The notes under the pieces: generated by a model
Told to the model about the DNA's origin: nothing
Seen by the model: the letters and a program-made list of their open reading frames with translations, nothing else
The model's database searches: none
Shown: positions 25,836-35,342 of the stretch, piece by piece
Layout: each line of letters opens with the position of its first letter
Position numbering within the stretch: the stretch's first letter is position 1
Translations under genes and position numbers: made by a program
From: Sinomonas atrocyanea
Lineage (GTDB): Bacteria > Actinomycetota > Actinomycetes > Actinomycetales > Micrococcaceae
Assembly (NCBI RefSeq): GCF_030811715.1
Contig: NZ_JAUSRH010000003.1
Location: 186,001-250,000, forward strand
Length of the DNA stretch: 64,000 nt
Direction of reading: 5' to 3'

Positions 25836-27074
25836 TCAGGACCGCTGCGGATGCCGTTCGGCGGCCGGTTTGGGGGCGGCGGCGAGGCGTCCGACGACGA
25901 GCGCTGTCTGCAGCACGAACGCCTCGCGGGGCAGGAGCGGGTCCCACCCGGTGACGTCGCAGACGCGGCGCAGCCTGTAGCGGACGGTGTTGGCGTGGAC
26001 GAAGAGCTCCCGGGCCGTCGCCTCGAGCGAGTGGCCCAGCTCGAAGTAGGCGCTGAGCGTCTCGACCAGTCCATTCGAGGCCGCCACGAGCGGGCGGTAG
26101 ATCTTCTGCACCAGGGCGCGGCGGGCGGCGTCATCGCCTGCCGCCACCCGCTCCGGAAGCAGGTCGTCCGCCGAGACGGGGCGGGGGGCGTTGGGCCAGG
26201 CGCGGGCGGCCGAGAGGCCCGCGAAGGCGGCCTGCGCCGAGGTGCTCGCCTCGGGCAGGGTGGCAGCCTCCGGTCCGTACACCACGGGGCCGGGGGCGAA
26301 GAGCTCGGCGAGGCGCGCCATGGCGGTCGCCGGCTCCTGCAGGCCGCCGAGGATGAGGATCAGGCGGTCGCCCTGGATGCCGACCAGCGCGTCCTGGGCG
26401 TGGCGGCCCGCGATCCGCCGCAGCTCGCCCACATAGGTCGGGCTGGGCTCGAGCGGGGAGGACCCGACCATGACGGTGAAGCGCTCCTGCGCCTTCCACC
26501 CGAGCGCGGCGATCCGCGACCGCAGGGCATCGGTGTTCTCCCCACGCAGGATCGCGTCGACGATGAGCGCCTCGAGCCGGGTGTCCCACGAGCCTCGGGT
26601 CTCGGCGGCCCGCGCGTAGACGTCCGCCGCGGCGAACGCGACCTCGCGGGAGTAGCGCAGCACGGCCTCCCGCAGCGCCGGCTGGTCCTCCTCGGGGGCA
26701 AGGTGCGGTACCTGGTCCTCGACCGTCTCGACGACGATGCGGATCAGCTGGAGGGCCTTCTGGAGGCTGATGGAGCGCGTGAGCTCCGTCGGGGCCGTGC
26801 CGAACACGTCGGAGAGGATCCAGGTGGGCAGGGTGGGGCGCTCGTACCACGTGACGAACGCCGCGATCCCGTTCTGGGCGACGAGCCCGAGGGCGGACCG
26901 CTCATCCGCGCTCAGCCGGGAGTACCACGGCAGGGACCGCTCGAGCTCGCGCATCGTGCTCGTGGACAGCTGCCCCACGTTGGCCCGCAGCTTCTTGACC
27001 GTCTCGGCCTTCGCCGGCGAGATGGTCAGCTTCCCGTTCGGCGGGGTGGCGGGGGAGTGCTGCGGCTGGGGCAT
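25836..27074 (-). CDS. fasR: PucR-family transcriptional regulator of fatty acid synthesis (FasR-like)
   Basis: This 412-residue protein has a C-terminal PucR helix-turn-helix (SLEATARELFVHANTVRYRLRRV) and a central GGDEF-like/CdaR-type region. It sits directly upstream of fabD on the same strand, the position of Streptomyces FasR, an activator of the fab operon. The N-terminal part (LERSLPWYSRLSADERSALGLVAQNGI) resembles that subgroup. A box similar to the one before fabD lies 36-56 bases upstream of its ATG and suggests autoregulation. It has no membrane segment. Confidence 0.88.
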   Translation of the reverse strand: MPQPQHSPATPPNGKLTISPAKAETVKKLRANVGQLSTSTMRELERSLPWYSRLSADERSALGLVAQNGIAAFVTWYERPTLPTWILSDVFGTAPTELTRSISLQKALQLIRIVVETVEDQVPHLAPEEDQPALREAVLRYSREVAFAAADVYARAAETRGSWDTRLEALIVDAILRGENTDALRSRIAALGWKAQERFTVMVGSSPLEPSPTYVGELRRIAGRHAQDALVGIQGDRLILILGGLQEPATAMARLAELFAPGPVVYGPEAATLPEASTSAQAAFAGLSAARAWPNAPRPVSADDLLPERVAAGDDAARRALVQKIYRPLVAASNGLVETLSAYFELGHSLEATARELFVHANTVRYRLRRVCDVTGWDPLLPREAFVLQTALVVGRLAAAPKPAAERHPQRS

Positions 27075-27109
27075 GTGAAGAGCATAGCGAGCACTCAGGT
27101 GGGGACCAG

Positions 27110-27130
27110 TTTTGTGTGAAGGCTACAAGG
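27110..27130 (-). promoter_or_regulatory. FasR-like box upstream of fasR
   Basis: In gene orientation this reads TTGTAG-CCTTC-ACACAA with two flanking bases at each end, matching the fabD box at 18 of 21 positions. It is centred about 46 bases before the fasR ATG, where an autoregulatory site or promoter element would lie. Confidence 0.55.
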
Positions 27131-27200
27131 GTCCGTGCGCCGTGCCACAGCCATGGAGCGGCCCGGCGTCACGCACCCCCCCGAGGGCACCCGGCCACGC

Positions 27201-27242
27201 ACGACGGCGGCCCTCCCCATGGGTGGGGAGGGCCGCCGTCGT
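27201..27242 (-). terminator. aceE terminator
   Basis: A perfect 18-bp stem (27201-27218 with 27225-27242) with a 6-base loop lies 46 bases beyond the aceE stop on the minus strand and before the fasR promoter region. The outer stem is ACGACGGCGG, shared with other terminators here. Confidence 0.85.
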
Positions 27243-27288
27243 CGGTGGTCGCCTGCAGGCGGCCTGTGCGCGCCGGGAGCGCCGCGGG

Positions 27289-30030
27289 CTAGCTCTCGCC
27301 GCCGGCGTTGCCCGTGGTGCCGGCGTTCACGTCGAGCAGGCGGTACCGCTCGAACGCCTGGCGCGGGGCGTCGGCGTCGACCTCGCCGCGGCGGGCGAGC
27401 ATCTGCAGGGCCCGCACCACGACGGAGTGCGCGTCGATGTGGAAGTACCGCCGCGCGGCCGCCCGGGTGTCGGCGAAGCCGAAGTCGTCCGCGCCGAGGG
27501 TCGCGAACTCGTTCGGGAGGAACTGGCGGATCTGGTCCGGCACGGCCTTCATGTAGTCCGTGACGGCCACGATCGGTCCAGTCGCCCCGGCGAGCTGCTG
27601 GGTGACGAACGGGACGCGGGGCTCGTTCTCCGGGTGGAGGAAGGTCTCCTCCTCGGCGGCGAGACCGTCGCGGCGCAGCTCGCTCCAGCTCGTCACGCTC
27701 CACACATCGGCGGAGACGCCCCACTCGTCGGCCAGGATCTGCTGGGCCTCGAGGGCCCAGGGCACGGAGACCCCGGAAGCGAGGAGCTGCGTGCGCGGCC
27801 CGTCGATCTTCGCCGGGGCGAGCAGGTAGATGCCCTTGAGGAGGCCCTCGACGTCGAGCTCGTCGGGCTCGGCCGGCTGGACGATCGGCTCGTTGTAGAC
27901 CGTGAGGTAGTACATGACGTTCGGCTGCGGGTGCTTCCCGCCGTACATGCGCTCGAGGCCGGCCTTGACGATGTGGCCGATCTCGTACCCGTAGGCCGGG
28001 TCGTAGGTCACGACCGCGGGGTTGGTCGAGGCGAGCAGGGGGGAGTGCCCGTCGGCGTGCTGGGTCCCCTCGCCCGTGAGCGTGGTGCGGCCGGCGGTGG
28101 CGCCGATGATGAACCCGCGCGCCATCTGGTCCGCCGCTGCCCAGATCCCATCGCCGGTGCGCTGGAAGCCGAACATCGAGTAGAAGACGTAGACCGGCAC
28201 GAGTGTCTCGCCGTGCGTGGCGTAGGACGTCCCCGCCGCGGTGAACGCGGCGATCGAGCCGGCCTCGTTGATCCCGGCGTGCAGGATCTGGCCCTCGGGC
28301 GCCTCCTTGTAGGCCAGGACGAGGTCGCGGTCCACCGAGAGGTAGTTCTGCCCCTTGGGGTTGTAGATCTTCGCGGTGGGGAAGAACGCGTCCATGCCGA
28401 ACGTGCGGGCCTCGTCCGGGACGATCGGCACGATGCGCTTGCCGAACTCCTTGTCCCGCATCAGGTCCTTGAGCAGCCGGACGAACGCCATCGTCGTTGC
28501 CGCCTGCTGCTTGCCCGAGCCGCGCTTGGCGACCTCGAACGACTTCTCGGCCGGCAGCGCGATGCCCTCGTGGGGGTCGCGACGCTCCGGCAGGAAGCCG
28601 CCCAGGGCCTTGCGCCGCTCCATCATGTACTGGATCTCCGGCGAGTCCTGGCCGGGGTGGTAGTAGGGCGGCTCGTACGGGTTGGCCTCGAGCTGCTCGT
28701 CCGAGATCGGGATGCGCAGGTGGTCGCGGAAGTCCTTGAGGTCTCCCAGCGTCATCTTCTTCATCTGGTGGGTCGCGTTGCGGCCCTCGAAGTGCGGGCC
28801 CAGGCCATAGCCCTTGACGGTCATGGCGAGCACGACGCTCGGCTTGCCCTTGAACTCGGTGGCCGCCTTGTAGGCCGCGTAGACCTTCCAATAGTCGTGG
28901 CCGCCGCGCTTGAGGTTCCAGATCTGCTCGTCGGTGTAGTCGGCGACGAGCTCCTTGGTCTCCGGGGTCTTGCCGAAGAAGTGGTCCCGGACGAATCCGC
29001 CGGACTCCGCCTTGTACGTCTGGTAGTCGCCGTCGAGCGTCTCGTTCATGATCTTGACGAGCTGGTTGTTGTCGTCGCGGGCGAGCAGCGAGTCCCACTC
29101 GCGGCCCCAGATGACCTTGATGACGTTCCAGCCGGCGCCGCGGAAGAAGGCCTCGAGCTCCTGGATGATCTTGCCGTTGCCGCGCACGGGCCCGTCGAGG
29201 CGCTGGAGGTTGCAGTTGACCACGAACGTGAGGTTGTCCAGGTTCTCGTTCGCGGCGAGCTGGAGCAGGCCGCGGGACTCGGGCTCGTCCATCTCCCCGT
29301 CGCCGAGGAACGCCCACACGTGCTGGTCCGAGGTGTCCTTGATCCCGCGGTTGTGGAGGTACCGGTTGGTCTGCGCCTGGTAGATGGCGTTCATGGGGCC
29401 GATGCCCATGGACACGGTGGGGAACTCCCAGAACTCCGGCATCATGCGCGGGTGCGGGTAGGAGGAGAGGGCGTGGCCCTCCTTGGACTTCTCCTGGCGG
29501 AACCCGTCGAGGTCCTCCTCGGTGAGGCGGCCCTCCATGAAGGCCCGGGCGTACATGCCGGGGGAGGCGTGGCCCTGGAAGAAGACCTGGTCGCCGCCGC
29601 CGGGGTGGTCCTTGCCGCGGAAGAAGTGGTTGAAGCCGACCTCGTACAGGGTGGCGGCGCCGGCGTAGGTGGAGATGTGGCCGCCGACCCCGATGCCGGG
29701 GCGCTGGGCCCGGTGGACCATGATCGCGGCGTTCCAGCGCATGTACGCGCGGTAGCGGCGCTCGAACTCCTCGTTGCCCGGGTACTCGGGCTCCTGGTCG
29801 GCCGGGATGGTGTTCACAAAGTCCGTGGTGGTGACCATCGGGACTCCGACACTGCGCGAACCGGCCCGCTGCAGGAGGCTGCGCATGATGTACTGCGCGC
29901 GCTCGGTGCCGTGTTCCTCGATCAGGGAGTCGAGCGACTCAACCCATTCGGCGGTCTCTTCGGGATCGCGGTCCGGCAGCTGATTCGTCAGGCCGCTGAG
30001 GATGTGCGAGGTTTCCTCTCCTACAGACAC
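27289..30030 (-). CDS. aceE: Pyruvate dehydrogenase E1 component (homodimeric AceE)
   Basis: This 913-residue thiamine-diphosphate enzyme decarboxylates pyruvate and acetylates the lipoyl E2. The TPP-binding stretch runs from [12 protein letters not shown] to [14 protein letters not shown], and the active-site block [12 protein letters not shown] is intact. Length matches AceE. The GTG at 30030 ([10 protein letters not shown]) follows AGAGG at seven bases; the open frame upstream lacks similarity. Acetyl-CoA supply next to the fab genes is the usual actinobacterial order. The E2 and E3 genes are not in the window. Confidence 0.97.
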   Translation of the reverse strand: MSVGEETSHILSGLTNQLPDRDPEETAEWVESLDSLIEEHGTERAQYIMRSLLQRAGSRSVGVPMVTTTDFVNTIPADQEPEYPGNEEFERRYRAYMRWNAAIMVHRAQRPGIGVGGHISTYAGAATLYEVGFNHFFRGKDHPGGGDQVFFQGHASPGMYARAFMEGRLTEEDLDGFRQEKSKEGHALSSYPHPRMMPEFWEFPTVSMGIGPMNAIYQAQTNRYLHNRGIKDTSDQHVWAFLGDGEMDEPESRGLLQLAANENLDNLTFVVNCNLQRLDGPVRGNGKIIQELEAFFRGAGWNVIKVIWGREWDSLLARDDNNQLVKIMNETLDGDYQTYKAESGGFVRDHFFGKTPETKELVADYTDEQIWNLKRGGHDYWKVYAAYKAATEFKGKPSVVLAMTVKGYGLGPHFEGRNATHQMKKMTLGDLKDFRDHLRIPISDEQLEANPYEPPYYHPGQDSPEIQYMMERRKALGGFLPERRDPHEGIALPAEKSFEVAKRGSGKQQAATTMAFVRLLKDLMRDKEFGKRIVPIVPDEARTFGMDAFFPTAKIYNPKGQNYLSVDRDLVLAYKEAPEGQILHAGINEAGSIAAFTAAGTSYATHGETLVPVYVFYSMFGFQRTGDGIWAAADQMARGFIIGATAGRTTLTGEGTQHADGHSPLLASTNPAVVTYDPAYGYEIGHIVKAGLERMYGGKHPQPNVMYYLTVYNEPIVQPAEPDELDVEGLLKGIYLLAPAKIDGPRTQLLASGVSVPWALEAQQILADEWGVSADVWSVTSWSELRRDGLAAEEETFLHPENEPRVPFVTQQLAGATGPIVAVTDYMKAVPDQIRQFLPNEFATLGADDFGFADTRAAARRYFHIDAHSVVVRALQMLARRGEVDADAPRQAFERYRLLDVNAGTTGNAGGES

Positions 30031-30517
30031 GTCCAAACCTCTCTTCGAGCCCGTAGGGCCGGAGCTGGTGGCAGCCGGATGCGGGCAGTCTCGTCGCGGT
30101 GCCCTGTGCGTGCAGGGCCGTTGGTACTGTGAGCGCCGCGCGTCCTGAGGGGTCTGCCGGGCGCCGGGCACTCAGATGCCACTCTAGCCGCGCGCGGGAA
30201 GGGACCGTTAGCCGGAGCCGGCGCCGCCCGGTCATCTTCGCGCGGGGACCGGCCCGCGCACCGCCGGGGCCGACCCGCGCGAGTGCTTCCGGCGACTTGT
30301 CCCGGGGAGGTCCAGCGGGCGCCGAACCCGCCCTGAACGGCCGCAATGGGGCCCCGCGGGGCGCGCCTGCCCGCGGCCCGTGCTTGAAGCTGGCGGCCAA
30401 ACGTAGTTGGCTTATAGCTACGGCAGGGCTGTGTGCTGCGCCGCATCCTGCGGATGCGGCCCGCGCGGCCTGCCGGGACAGTGCCGAAGTGCACAGCAGA
30501 GACGAGGAGGAGACGAC
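30031..30517. other. Divergent intergenic region aceE / DUF3052
   Basis: These 487 bases hold no credible gene. A TAGAGT on the minus strand (30181-30186) fits an aceE -10. TTATAGC near 30412 in an AT-rich pocket fits the DUF3052 promoter region. A 9-bp hairpin (30440-30448 with 30452-30460, loop TGC) lies in the DUF3052 leader. None of these is strong alone. Confidence 0.4.
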
Positions 30518-30934
30518 GTGGGCGAGACCGACACCGCCGCGGGCAGCAATGTGGCGGCGCGATTGGGTTTCAAGGACGGTGACCTGATCCAGGAGTTCGG
30601 CTACGACGAGGACGTGGACTTCGGTCTGCGCGAGGCGATCGAGGAGCAGGTCGGCTCCGACCTCCTCGACGAGGAGGACCACGACGTCGTCGACGGCGTG
30701 ATCATCTGGTGGCGCGAGGACGACGGCGACCTCGTCGACATGCTCATGGACGCGCAGACCACCCTCAACGAGGCGGGCGTCGTCTGGCTCCTGACGCCCA
30801 AGCAGGGCCGTGACGGACACGTCCGCCCGATGGAGGTCCAGGAGTCGGCACCGACAGCCGGCCTGCACTCCACCTCGTCGGTGGGCGTCTCGAAGGACTG
30901 GAGCGCCACGCGCCTCGTGCGGAAGAAGCAGTGA
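30518..30934 (+). CDS. DUF3052 family protein
   Basis: This 138-residue protein belongs to DUF3052, an actinobacterial family of unknown function commonly encoded beside aceE and a peroxiredoxin. It contains LGFKDGDLIQEFGYDEDVD, DVVDGVIIWWREDDGDLVDML and a C-terminal SVGVSKDWSATRLVRKK. GAGGAGGAG precedes the GTG at 30518. It is acidic and soluble. The stop overlaps the peroxiredoxin start by four bases. Confidence 0.92.
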   Translation: MGETDTAAGSNVAARLGFKDGDLIQEFGYDEDVDFGLREAIEEQVGSDLLDEEDHDVVDGVIIWWREDDGDLVDMLMDAQTTLNEAGVVWLLTPKQGRDGHVRPMEVQESAPTAGLHSTSSVGVSKDWSATRLVRKKQ

Positions 30935-31422
30935 CCGCCGCACCGGCCGGCGCGCCCGCGGTGGGGGAGGCCGCGCCCGATTTCGAGCTGCCCAACCAGT
31001 ACGGCGAGCCTGTCCGGCTCTCATCGTTCCGGGGCAGGCCCGTCGTCGTGATCTTCTTCCCGTTCGCGTTCTCGGGGATCTGCACGGGCGAGCTCTGCGA
31101 GGTGCGCGACGGCTGGGATGCCTTCGCCAAGGTCGACTGCGAGGTGCTCGCGATCTCCGTCGACAGCAAGTTCGCCCAGCGGGCGTACGCCGCGTCCGAG
31201 GGCTACGAGTTCTCGCTCCTTGCCGACTTCTGGCCGCACGGCGAGGTGGCGCAGCGCTACGGCGTCTTCGACGACCGGGACGGCATGGCGCTGCGGGGCA
31301 CCTTCATCCTCGATGCCGAGGGCGTGGTGCGCTACCGCGTCATCAATCCCCGCGGCCAGGCCCGCGACATCGAGGAGTACCGCCGGGCGCTCGCCCAGAT
31401 CACGGAGTCCACGGTCTCCTAG
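30931..31422 (+). CDS. Peroxiredoxin, AhpE type
   Basis: This 163-residue thiol peroxidase reduces hydroperoxides. The peroxidatic Cys51 lies in FSGICTGELC; a second Cys (Cys56) five residues on may be a resolving cysteine, which the one-Cys AhpE of Mycobacterium lacks. The thioredoxin-fold start APDFELPNQYGEPVRLSSFRG is standard. The GTG overlaps the DUF3052 stop (GTGA). A tRNA gene follows about 100 bases later. Confidence 0.95.
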   Translation: MTAAPAGAPAVGEAAPDFELPNQYGEPVRLSSFRGRPVVVIFFPFAFSGICTGELCEVRDGWDAFAKVDCEVLAISVDSKFAQRAYAASEGYEFSLLADFWPHGEVAQRYGVFDDRDGMALRGTFILDAEGVVRYRVINPRGQARDIEEYRRALAQITESTVS

Positions 31423-31477
31423 GTCTGCCGGCCGCCGTGCAGTCGGGCCGCAGTTCGCGGCCGCCCGGCCTCTGGGG

Positions 31478-31483
31478 TACTGT
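31478..31483 (+). promoter_or_regulatory. Putative tRNA-Val promoter -10
   Basis: TACTGT fits TAnnnT and lies 35 bases ahead of the mature tRNA-Val 5' end, leaving a short leader for RNase P to remove. It overlaps a small GGGGT/ACCCC inverted repeat. Confidence 0.45.
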
Positions 31484-31518
31484 TGAACCCCGTCGGGCCG
31501 CCTCGCGGCCGGCATCGA

Positions 31519-31591
31519 GGGTCTTTAGCTCAGCTGGTAGAGCGCCACGCTTACACCGTGGATGTCATCGGTTCGATCCCGGTAGGACCCA
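31519..31591 (+). tRNA. tRNA-Val (anticodon TAC)
   Basis: This 73-base cloverleaf has acceptor GGGTCTT/AGGACCC (one T-G pair) and a D-arm beginning AGCTCAGCTGG. The anticodon stem CCACG/CGTGG holds the loop CTTACAC, and the T-arm includes GGTTCGATCCC. Discriminator is A; CCA is not encoded. Confidence 0.97.
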
Positions 31592-31715
31592 CCCTTCAGG
31601 CGCATCGCCTGCACCTCACCAGAACCCGCAGCCCTGCTCGGGGCTCCCGCGCGCCCGCCGCCCCAGCGGCCGGGCGGACGGCGGCGGCCCGCAGGGATGC
31701 GTCCGGACATGGAAC

Positions 31716-31762
31716 GAGCCTCCCGCCGCGGCCATTGGGGGGGTTGCCGCGACGGGAGGCTC
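31716..31762 (+). terminator. Hairpin downstream of tRNA-Val
   Basis: GAGCCTCCCG (31716-31725) pairs with 31753-31762. After one mismatch the stem continues for five more pairs, with a 15-base loop. It lies 125 bases after the tRNA, so it could terminate a longer transcript. Confidence 0.5.
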
Positions 31763-32004
31763 TGCAGACGAATATAAGGCGAAACCCGGGCGAATTCAAA
31801 ACAGATGAGCAGAGTTCCGTCCCGGGAGCTTCGAGGCCTGCCGGCGCCAGACCTGTCCGGACCTCGGGGGCCGCAACTCGGCGGCATCTTCGGCAATCGC
31901 TTGCCAAAAGTGAGGCGCACCGAAATACGATGTCAAACGGAAGCCAGGGCCCGGTGCCTCAACTAGCCTTGGTCCTTGAGACCCCACGAAGAGACGGAGA
32001 GTAC
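31763..32004 (+). other. Region upstream of gnd
   Basis: There is no gene here. The stretch is locally less GC-rich (GAATATAAGG, GAATTCAAAACAG), as expected for regulatory DNA. TTGCCA (31901) and TACGAT (31926) could be -35 and -10 boxes of gnd, though the 19-base spacing is long. No clear operator was found. Confidence 0.35.
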
Positions 32005-33444
32005 ATGTCTGCACAGATCGGCGTCACCGGCCTTGCGGTGATGGGCGCCAACCTCGCCCGCAACCTCGCCCGCAACGGGTTCACCGTCGCGCTGCACAAC
32101 CGGTCGGTCGAGAAGACGGACACCCTCCTGGCCAAGCACGGCGACGAGGGCGAGTTCGTGCGCACCGAGACGCTCCAGGAACTCGTGGACGCCCTCGAGA
32201 AGCCCCGCCGCGTGCTCATCATGGTCAAGGCCGGCGCGCCCGTGGACGCGGTCGTCGACCAGCTCGTGCCGCTCCTCGAGGAGGGGGACATCGTCATCGA
32301 CGGCGGCAACTCCCACTATCAGGACACGCGCCGGCGGGAGGCCGCCCTCGCCGAGAAGGGGCTCCACTTCGTGGGCGTCGGAGTCTCCGGCGGGGAGGAG
32401 GGCGCGCTCAACGGCCCGTCCATCATGCCCGGCGGGTCCAAGGAGTCCTACGACGCGCTCGGCCCCCTCCTCGAGAAGATCTCCGCGAAGGCCGACGACG
32501 GCGCCCCCTGCTGCGCGTGGATCGGCACCGATGGCGCTGGCCACTTCGTGAAGATGGTGCACAACGGCATCGAGTACGCGGACATGCAGGTCATCGGCGA
32601 GGCGTACAGCCTCCTCCGCGGCGCCGCCGGAATCGAGCCCGCCGAGCAGGCTGCCATCTTCGAGGAGTGGAACAAGGGCGATCTGTCCTCCTTCCTCATC
32701 GAGATCACCGCGCAGGTGCTCGGACACGTCGACGCGAAGACGGGCAAGCCGTTCGTGGACGTGGTCGTGGACGCCGCGGGCCAGAAGGGGACGGGCCGCT
32801 GGACCGTCCAGTCCGCGCTCGACCTCGGTTCCCCGGTCTCGGGGATCGCCGAGTCCGTCTTCGCCCGCGGGATCTCCTCGCAGGCGGCCCAGAGGGAGAT
32901 CGCCCAGACGACCCTCGCCGGCCACGAGGCCGAGGTCGCGCTCCCGGAGGGCTTCGTCGAGGACGTCCGCGAGGCCCTCTACGCGTCCAAGCTCGTCTCC
33001 TACGCGCAGGGCCTCGACATGCTCACGAGCGCCGCGAAGGAGTACGGCTGGGACCTCAAGCTCGACGAGATCGCCTCGCTGTGGCGGGCCGGGTGCATCA
33101 TCCGCGCCGACCTGCTCAAGGTCATCATGGAGGCCTACAAGGGCGATCAGGCGCCGGCGAACCTCCTGTTCGCCCCGGCCTTCGTCGAGTCGGTCGGGAA
33201 GGCCGTCCCGGCCTGGCGCCGCGTCGTGGCGACGGCCGTCCAGCTCGGCATCCCGGTCCCCGTGTTCTCGTCCTCGCTCGCCTACTACGACGCCCTGCGG
33301 GCCAAGCGCCTCCCCGCCGCCGTGATCCAGGGCCAGCGCGACCTCTTCGGTGCGCACACGTACCGGCGCGTCGACGTCGAGGGCACCTTCCACACCCTCT
33401 GGGGCGAGGACCGTTCCGAGATTTCGGCGGTCGACACCCACTGA
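32005..33444 (+). CDS. gnd: 6-phosphogluconate dehydrogenase (decarboxylating)
   Basis: This 479-residue NADP-dependent enzyme converts 6-phosphogluconate to ribulose 5-phosphate in the oxidative pentose phosphate pathway. It has the N-terminal loop GVTGLAVMGANLARN, the substrate signatures GGNSHY and GVGVSGGEEGALNGPSIMPGG, and the catalytic Lys in GAGHFVKMVHNGIEY. The long form (about 470-480) is intact. GGAGAG precedes the ATG. Together with the G6PD-like gene at 3-4.7 kb and rpiB at 62.5 kb the window holds several pentose phosphate genes, though not clustered. Confidence 0.98.
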   Translation: MSAQIGVTGLAVMGANLARNLARNGFTVALHNRSVEKTDTLLAKHGDEGEFVRTETLQELVDALEKPRRVLIMVKAGAPVDAVVDQLVPLLEEGDIVIDGGNSHYQDTRRREAALAEKGLHFVGVGVSGGEEGALNGPSIMPGGSKESYDALGPLLEKISAKADDGAPCCAWIGTDGAGHFVKMVHNGIEYADMQVIGEAYSLLRGAAGIEPAEQAAIFEEWNKGDLSSFLIEITAQVLGHVDAKTGKPFVDVVVDAAGQKGTGRWTVQSALDLGSPVSGIAESVFARGISSQAAQREIAQTTLAGHEAEVALPEGFVEDVREALYASKLVSYAQGLDMLTSAAKEYGWDLKLDEIASLWRAGCIIRADLLKVIMEAYKGDQAPANLLFAPAFVESVGKAVPAWRRVVATAVQLGIPVPVFSSSLAYYDALRAKRLPAAVIQGQRDLFGAHTYRRVDVEGTFHTLWGEDRSEISAVDTH

Positions 33445-33483
33445 CGGCACGCCCCCCGCTGATCGGGGAGCCACCTGCGGCAT

Positions 33484-33527
33484 CACGACGGCGCCGCTCA
33501 CCGCACGAGGTGAGCGGCGCCGTCGTG
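33484..33527. terminator. Bidirectional terminator between gnd and the phosphatase
   Basis: A perfect 19-bp stem (33484-33502 with 33509-33527) with a 6-base loop lies 39 bases after gnd and 28 bases beyond the stop of the convergent phosphatase gene. The stem contains CACGACGGCGCCGCTC, shared in part with other terminators. Confidence 0.85.
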
Positions 33528-33555
33528 CGCGGGACAATGGGGCGGCGCGGCGGCG

Positions 33556-35169
33556 TCAGCCCTGCTGGCCGGGAGCGTGCGGCGGCCGCCCCGCATCGGA
33601 GCGGGGGCGGCGCAGCGTGAAGGTCTCGAAGGCCTCGAGGCCCCCGCCCACCCCGGTGACGTTGTAGTAGGTGACCGTCATCGTGGTGTCCCCGCCGGGC
33701 TTCCCGGGGTCGACCTCGAACGCGCCGAAGCCGTAGGAGTTCGCGGCGTCCCGCACGGCGGACCAGGCCGCCGGCTCGTGCACGTAGACGGGGACCCGGT
33801 GGTGCGTCGTCGGATCCGGCTGGTCCGAGACCGAGACGATGACCCGGCACTCGGGCGGGGTGAACAGGAGCTGGTTCGACGGAGCTGAGGTCCCCCCGCC
33901 GCCCAGGATCATGTGCACCGTGCCCTTGGTTGTGTCGATGGTCCGCGTGTCGGTGGCGGCCGGCACCGGGGTCATCGTCTGGTTCGCCTCGTGCCCGCGG
34001 ATCGGGTGCGAGCGCTCGTAGTGGTGCTCGTGCCCGCACACCACGAGGTCGACGCCGTACTTGTCGAACAGCGGCACCCACTCCTGCCGGACGCCGAGGT
34101 CGGCGCCGTTGAAGTTGTTGGCGGTGCTGATCGCCACCTGGTGCATGCACACGACGATCCAGTCAACGTCACGGTCCGCGCGGGCCGCAGCGAGCTCCTT
34201 CTCGAGCCAGGCCTTCTGCGCACCGGCCGAGTAGCCGCGCACGTAGGAGTTGCCGCCGTCCTGGTAGCACACGTCGTCGTTCGCGACCGAGATGACCCGC
34301 ACCGCGCCGACCGTGAAGCTGTACCACAGCCCGCGCGTCACGTCCGTCTGCCCCGAGGCTTCGGGAACCTGGAAGTACGTCTGGTAGGCCGCGTAGCCGA
34401 TGGGACCGTTGCCGAGCTCGTTCTCGTGGTTGCCGGCCGAGGGCATCCACGGCCGGTTTCGGGCGCTACGGGAGTTGTTGGCCCAGAAGTCCCACCACGT
34501 GCGGATCCGGTCCGTGGCGAGGTTCGCGTAGCAGAGGTCTCCGTTGAAGAGGTGGAACATGGGCTGGACCCGCTCGACGCCGCCGGTCGTGTCGCCGGCG
34601 GCCGGGGAGCCGAGGTTGTCGTTGGTCCATGAGGTGCCCAGCTTCTTGCCGAGGGTGGGGGTGCCTTGGTCGCCGAAGCTCGTGAAGGTCACGCGGGCGC
34701 GGCCGCGCGGCCCGGTGGTGAAGGTGCCGAACTGCGGCGCGGCTCCGTCGTGGACCGCCGCGTAGAGGTAGCCGGTCGACGCGGCGAGCCCCGTCAGGAC
34801 CGCGTGGTGGGCGTACACGGTCCGGCCGGACTTCGCGTCCACGTAGCTGCGGGTCGTCGCTCCGACCGCCTGGGTGAACGTGCCGTGCCCGTCGCCCAGG
34901 ACCACCCGCGGGTCGCGGGCCGGCTGTAGCGTGTGCCACGAGACGACCATCTCGCGCGAGGCGTCCGAGCCGAACTGGAGGTGCAGGCCGTCGACCGTCG
35001 GGACGGCGGCCGGCTCGGACGCGGAGAGCGAGCCGGGGAGGTCCTTGTCCGACGCCGGGGCGGCCTGGGCCGGCGATGCGAAGCCGGCAGCCCCGGCGGC
35101 GGCGGCGAGGCCGGCGCCCACGAGCAGGCGCCGGCGGGTGACGGGGGAATTCTCAGGGGGGTTCGTCAT
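33556..35169 (-). CDS. Tat-exported metallophosphoesterase (purple acid phosphatase-like)
   Basis: This 537-residue secreted phosphatase has an N-terminal twin-arginine signal (TRRRLLVGAG, then an Ala-rich core ending PAQA). A fibronectin-like purple acid phosphatase N-domain (about 60-150) precedes the calcineurin-like domain. Metal motifs visible are SFGDQG, FNGDLCYAN, PSAGNHENELG, CMHQ and GHEHHYERSHP. Tat export fits a folded metal enzyme acting outside the membrane. It is probably used for phosphate scavenging. No pho box was evident and it stands alone, convergent with gnd. Confidence 0.92.
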   Translation of the reverse strand: MTNPPENSPVTRRRLLVGAGLAAAAGAAGFASPAQAAPASDKDLPGSLSASEPAAVPTVDGLHLQFGSDASREMVVSWHTLQPARDPRVVLGDGHGTFTQAVGATTRSYVDAKSGRTVYAHHAVLTGLAASTGYLYAAVHDGAAPQFGTFTTGPRGRARVTFTSFGDQGTPTLGKKLGTSWTNDNLGSPAAGDTTGGVERVQPMFHLFNGDLCYANLATDRIRTWWDFWANNSRSARNRPWMPSAGNHENELGNGPIGYAAYQTYFQVPEASGQTDVTRGLWYSFTVGAVRVISVANDDVCYQDGGNSYVRGYSAGAQKAWLEKELAAARADRDVDWIVVCMHQVAISTANNFNGADLGVRQEWVPLFDKYGVDLVVCGHEHHYERSHPIRGHEANQTMTPVPAATDTRTIDTTKGTVHMILGGGGTSAPSNQLLFTPPECRVIVSVSDQPDPTTHHRVPVYVHEPAAWSAVRDAANSYGFGAFEVDPGKPGGDTTMTVTYYNVTGVGGGLEAFETFTLRRPRSDAGRPPHAPGQQG

Positions 35170-35255
35170 GCGCCGAGCATGGCGCGCGCGGGTGCGGACT
35201 GGGCCAACCGCGCCTTAACGCGCGGTGGCCGTCCGGAGACGTTCGGGGGCGTCCG

Positions 35256-35305
35256 CGCACGACGACGGCGCCGCACCCCGCGCGGGGGAGCGGCGCCGTC
35301 GTGCG
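35256..35305 (-). terminator. cysE terminator
   Basis: GACGGCGCCGC (35264-35274) pairs with 35290-35300. The stem extends outward through CGCAC/GTGCG with a bulged GAC. Inside the loop CCCCGCGCGGGG can pair again. It lies 38 bases past the cysE stop on the minus strand. Confidence 0.75.
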
Positions 35306-35342
35306 TGGTTGCGGCCTGCTCGCTCGGCAGCCCGGACGCGGG

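Noticed and set aside
31519-31591. tRNA-Val as an integration site
   Set aside because: No integrase and no duplicated tRNA 3' end are seen downstream; the next gene is gnd.
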